Of a stretch of DNA of 64,000 nt, positions 60,977 to 64,000 are shown in pieces; within the stretch, counting starts at the first letter, position 1; every line of letters begins with the position of its first letter. The DNA is from an uncultured Mycoplasmatota bacterium (GTDB taxonomy: Bacteria; Bacillota_I; Bacilli_A; RF39; UBA660): positions 1 to 64,000 of the forward strand of contig CAOKNI010000003.1 in assembly GCA_948470005.1 (NCBI GenBank). The letters are read 5' to 3'. The notes below the pieces were generated by a model. It did no database searches, had not been told where the DNA came from, and saw only the letters and a list, made by a program, of their open reading frames with translations. A program made the position numbers and the translations under genes.

Positions 60977-63026
60977 TTTTTTCACCTACATTTATTATTT
61001 TACTAAATTTATCAGCTACATTTTTGTGCGTCACATAAATAAGAGTTTCTTTCTCGTAATTACGAAAAATATTATCTAATATTTCTTTTTCCATTGTCTC
61101 ATTAACTTCACTTAAAGCTTCATCTAAAATAAGAATTTTTGACTTTTTTAGTAATGCTCGGGCTAAAATAATTCTTTGTTTCTCTCCTCCACTCAAATTA
61201 TTTAAGCTAGCATTAATAAGTGTGTTATAACGATTAGGTTTCTTCTCAACTATTTCATCAATTTTACATATTTTTAAAACTTTTAAATAATCCTCTTCTA
61301 AAACTTCCCGATAGCATTTGATATTATCTATAATCGTCCCTGTAAACAAAGTTTCTTCTTGCCCAACATATAAAACGTTTTTTCTTATTGCATCTAAATT
61401 ATAATCATTTTCACTCGCATCATTAATTTTAATTTTTCCAGAATAATTGGAATAATTACGATACAATAAATTGCAAATAGTGCTTTTACCACTACCACTT
61501 GGACCTGAAAGCAAAACTTTTTCACCAGGTTTAATTTGAAAATTAATATCAGTTAAAATATTCGAAAACTTATTATAAGAATAACTAACATTTTCCATAG
61601 ATAGTAACGGATTTTCAAGTTTATTTAAACCATCATTACTACTTTCTGGTGCTATATTAATGAACTCACTAATTTTTTTAAATGCTACCTTTAAATAATT
61701 ATACTTAGGTATTAAATCAATTGTACTTTTAATAGGATCAAATAAATATAAAATAATACTATTAAAGGTTACTAAATTTAGAATTTCTAACTCTCCTTTA
61801 GCTATCAAATAAATTCCCAAAGTTGTTATCGCAAATAAACCCATTTCATAAATAAAGTTTTTTAAAGTTTCGATATTGTTAAAAAAATGTTGGAGTTTGA
61901 AATTATCCTTAAGCATTAAAATTAATTTATCTTCTAATCTTCTTAAAAACTCATTAGTTAAATTTAAATTTTTAATACTAGTATTCATCTCAATATTTTC
62001 CACTAAAACGGAATTAAAATTTGTGGACACTAAAACATTTCTTTCTAACTTCTGATAAATAAGTTTGCTAAAGACTAAACCTGCTAAAATATAAATGCCA
62101 ATTACTAAACAAAGAACTAAAAATAAACGAGCATTTATAAAATATAACACAATAGTCGCTGCAACCATCAAAATAGAATTAAGAATAATATTAGTAAAAA
62201 TATCAGCAATTAAATTTTTAAGTTCATTTAATTCTTGTGTTCTTGTAACAATTTCTCCTGTCGTTCTATTTTGCATAAATTTTAAAGGGAGAAAAAAGAT
62301 ATGTTTAAAAAAACTATAAAAAATATTAGTATCTAAATTTTTATTCAAATAATTTAAATAATAGTTTTTGGCATAATCTAATATTACTTTAAACAAAAAT
62401 AGAAAAAAGAAAATTACTACTATAAATTTAATAAAATTTATATTTGTTCCATCTTGAATACCTGAAATTGCAATCTGAAAATAAAAATTACCCAAAATTG
62501 AAATTATCATAAAAACAATACTAACTAATATAATTTTAATAAAAAGAGATTTATTTTGATTAATTAAGTTTATAAAAACATCTTTAATGGTTAAAGTATT
62601 TTCCATATTTACTATATCAGTCACAGGGGACAATAAAATTATAATATTATCCCAAATTTTTAGAAATTCAGCTAACTTTAATTTTACTTTTCCTTTGGCC
62701 GGATCCATAAGCCAAACACCAGTTTTACTAATTTTATAGATAACCGCAAAATGTTGCAATCCATTTGGCATCTGTAAATGCACAATAGCCGGTAAATAGA
62801 TTTGGGGGTCCAAAATATTATCTACCTTCATCCCTACAGCATCAAAGCCATAACTTTTAGCTGCATTGATTAAATGGTAAGCCGTTGTTCCATTTCCATT
62901 AGTAACCGTATCTTCTCTAATTTTTTCAATTGGAACGTAACCTTTATAATATTTAATAATACAAGATAAAGAACACGCCCCACAATCTTTTAGATCTAAC
63001 TGTTTTTCAATGTCAATTTTACTCAT
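60969..63026 (-). CDS. Bacteriocin-processing ABC exporter with C39 peptidase domain
   Basis: 685 residues from the ATG at 63026 (GGGAG 8 nt upstream). Residues 1-130 are the C39 peptidase that cuts after Gly-Gly: Cys15 (LKDCGACSLS), His92 (GLQHFAVIY), Asp108 (WLMDPAKGK). Then six membrane helices and an ATPase with Walker A SGPSGSGKST, signature LSGGEKQRI and Walker B ILILDEALSE. Such proteins remove the leader and export the peptide in one complex. First gene of the operon with the accessory protein and three precursors. Confidence 0.93.
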   Translation of the reverse strand: MSKIDIEKQLDLKDCGACSLSCIIKYYKGYVPIEKIREDTVTNGNGTTAYHLINAAKSYGFDAVGMKVDNILDPQIYLPAIVHLQMPNGLQHFAVIYKISKTGVWLMDPAKGKVKLKLAEFLKIWDNIIILLSPVTDIVNMENTLTIKDVFINLINQNKSLFIKIILVSIVFMIISILGNFYFQIAISGIQDGTNINFIKFIVVIFFFLFLFKVILDYAKNYYLNYLNKNLDTNIFYSFFKHIFFLPLKFMQNRTTGEIVTRTQELNELKNLIADIFTNIILNSILMVAATIVLYFINARLFLVLCLVIGIYILAGLVFSKLIYQKLERNVLVSTNFNSVLVENIEMNTSIKNLNLTNEFLRRLEDKLILMLKDNFKLQHFFNNIETLKNFIYEMGLFAITTLGIYLIAKGELEILNLVTFNSIILYLFDPIKSTIDLIPKYNYLKVAFKKISEFINIAPESSNDGLNKLENPLLSMENVSYSYNKFSNILTDINFQIKPGEKVLLSGPSGSGKSTICNLLYRNYSNYSGKIKINDASENDYNLDAIRKNVLYVGQEETLFTGTIIDNIKCYREVLEEDYLKVLKICKIDEIVEKKPNRYNTLINASLNNLSGGEKQRIILARALLKKSKILILDEALSEVNETMEKEILDNIFRNYEKETLIYVTHKNVADKFSKIINVGEKNG

Positions 63027-63094
63027 ACCAATTTCTCCCTTCACCTTTATATATTACCAGTACCACCTCGATTTCCTTTATTTTTTTTGCATCA

Positions 63095-63155
63095 GGTATA
63101 CAAAAATAGATATTCTCGACACGTCTCGACAAAACTTCGTATAATTCGAGTTTTA
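63095..63155. repeat. Shared regulatory block, copy C
   Basis: Same block as at 4390 and 17196: GGTATACAAAAATAGATATT, a perfect TCGACA-N4-TCGACA direct repeat (63116-63131), and CTTCGTATAATTCGAGTTTT. It lies 70 bp upstream of the bacteriocin exporter start. Plus strand TCGACA-18-TATAAT and minus strand TTGTCG-18-TATTTT are possible promoters towards the regulator and towards the exporter. The rest of 63045-63354 is AT-rich without a gene. Confidence 0.72.
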
Positions 63156-63286
63156 TAAGGCAAAAAAATAAATGGTTATTTTCTACCATCAAGTTATTAT
63201 TTTTAAACTTAAAATCTTTTCTTATCTAAATATTAAACTCCTAAAAAATCAAAAAATAAGCTTTAAAGAAAAAAAATTAAACCTTA

Positions 63287-63328
63287 TCGACACCATTCGA
63301 CAAGATTTCAGAAAATTTAGTATATAAT
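63287..63328 (+). promoter_or_regulatory. Promoter and operator of the third double-HTH regulator
   Basis: TCGACA (63287-63292) and TCGACA (63297-63302) are 10 bp apart; TATATAAT (63321-63328) follows 18 bp after the second. The repeat overlaps the -35 region, so autoregulation by the downstream gene is likely. Confidence 0.65.
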
Positions 63329-63354
63329 ATGCTATTTAAGAAAGGAGGACTACT

Positions 63355-63816
63355 ATGCAAAATGGAGAATTAATCCAAACTTTACGCATCAAAAACAAAT
63401 TAAAACAAAAAGATATGGCTGATCTATTAAATGTTAAAGTCGGAACTTATAAAATGTATGAAAATAATATTCGCCTAATGAAACTTTATGAATTAAACAT
63501 TATCAGTAATTATTTCCATGTTTCTATAGATGCCTTATTATCACTAAAACGAAACCAAATTTTAACTAACGTTTGTGACAGAATTAATTATAAATTCTTA
63601 AAATTTAAATTAAAACTTATTCGTAAAAGCAACCATTTAACTCAAAAAGAATTAGCCAAAGAATTTAATATAGCTGTCAACTTAGTTTCTAAATATGAAA
63701 ATAAACCCCAATTTATTAGTTTAAATTATCTTTATTTATTTGCAAAAAAATTTGATGTATCTGTCGATTATATGTGTGGTAAAACCACAAAAAAAGAAAT
63801 TTTTAGTCTGATTTAA
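63355..63816 (+). CDS. XRE-family regulator with two tandem HTH domains, beside the bacteriocin-like operon
   Basis: 153 residues with a strong AAAGGAGG site. Two same-orientation HTH domains: LKQKDMADLLNVKVGTYKMY and LTQKELAKEFNIAVNLVSKYEN, ending VSVDYMCGKTTKKEIF. Same architecture as the regulators at 16443 and 51959 but more diverged. It faces the bacteriocin operon head to head, and both promoters carry the TCGACA direct repeat. Convergent overlap of 14 bp with the transporter gene at its 3' end. Confidence 0.87.
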   Translation: MQNGELIQTLRIKNKLKQKDMADLLNVKVGTYKMYENNIRLMKLYELNIISNYFHVSIDALLSLKRNQILTNVCDRINYKFLKFKLKLIRKSNHLTQKELAKEFNIAVNLVSKYENKPQFISLNYLYLFAKKFDVSVDYMCGKTTKKEIFSLI

Positions 63817-64000
63817 AAACTTCTTTTAATAATACATCATCATCCTTAAACAAATCGTATTTCTTAATAATAAACCTAAATATTACTTTTAACAAAGACA
63901 TACAAGGAGTTGCTATAATCATTCCTACAATTCCAAAATAATATGAGAATATCAGCAAGCCTACAATAATTGTCACTGGATGTAGCTGAGTAGTTTTACT
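63803..64000 (-). CDS. AI-2E family transporter, C-terminal part (runs off the window)
   Basis: 65 residues visible plus stop; the 5' part lies outside. The ending TQLHPVTIIVGLLIFSYYFG and IVGMIIATPCMSLLKVI is the typical last part of AI-2E/TqsA/YtvI-type permeases, followed by a charged tail. Polytopic membrane protein; substrate unknown. Confidence 0.85.
   Translation of the reverse strand, partial: SKTTQLHPVTIIVGLLIFSYYFGIVGMIIATPCMSLLKVIFRFIIKKYDLFKDDDVLLKEVFKSD

Noticed and set aside
1..64000. CRISPR arrays, insertion sequences, phage integrases or rRNA genes
   Set aside because: I looked for regularly spaced repeats, transposase motifs, integrase signatures and rRNA sequence on both strands and saw none.

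Overview
The window is a very AT-rich (roughly 70-75% A+T by eye) bacterial chromosome segment that uses the standard code, with strong Shine-Dalgarno sites. Gene content and order are those of a low-GC Firmicute near Bacilli/Erysipelotrichales and the Mollicutes-like gut lineages; I cannot name the species. Several blocks keep Bacillus synteny: ylbJ/ylbL; a SPOR protein-mreC-mreD-spoIVFA-spoIVFB-(insert)-rplU-prp-rpmA; dacB-spmA-spmB; rimP-nusA-ylxR-infB-rbfA-truB; mraZ-rsmH-ftsL-pbp. The spore-linked genes (ylbJ/spoVV, spoIVFAB, dacB-spmAB, two YjcZ-like peptides) suggest a spore former or a recent descendant of one.

Layout. 0-4 kb: two tRNAs, a histidine phosphatase, ylbL/ylbJ and two pseudopilin-like genes. 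4.0-4.5 kb: a compact convergent sRNA/small-hydrophobic-peptide locus (type I toxin-antitoxin-like, locus A). 4.5-15.6 kb: trmB, ribosomal proteins L27/L21 with Prp, three paralogous unknown proteins, the spoIVF/mre genes, spmAB-dacB, a broken membrane gene, DUF3006 and a ComEC-like lipoprotein. 15.7-17.3 kb: decayed copy of a surface protein, a double-HTH regulator and a second sRNA/peptide locus (B). 17-24.6 kb: lipoprotein, EIIB-like protein and the nusA-infB operon. 24.6-36.4 kb: two FN3-like secreted paralogs, an HA-like repeat protein, an ABC exporter, a J-domain protein, a broken radical-SAM methylthiotransferase and a two-component system. 36.4-45.3 kb: DUF1287, a putative metalloprotease, an exonuclease, EngB, a ClpB-like ATPase and the dcw cluster with MraZ boxes. 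45.3-59.8 kb: broken gene, YjcZ-like peptides, PrsA, two phosphoesterases, RecX, intact surface protein plus regulator, dGTPase, amidase, RecO, dCMP deaminase, YqeY and S21. 59.8-64 kb: a bacteriocin-like operon with three short double-glycine precursors, an accessory protein and a C39-peptidase ABC exporter, facing a double-HTH regulator; then the C-terminal end of an AI-2E family transporter.

The most interesting signal links three places. A block of about 60 bp, carrying a direct repeat TCGACA-N4-TCGACA (10-bp step), lies upstream of both sRNA/peptide loci and upstream of the bacteriocin operon, and the same direct repeat sits in the promoter of the regulator beside the bacteriocin genes. 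At locus A the sRNA and the peptide mRNA each begin with a GCGAG hairpin, and the mRNA loop is perfectly complementary to the sRNA. I infer a small regulon in which one or more tandem-HTH regulators control both the antimicrobial-peptide export genes and the toxin-like peptides. The sequence features were read directly; the regulatory wiring is inference.
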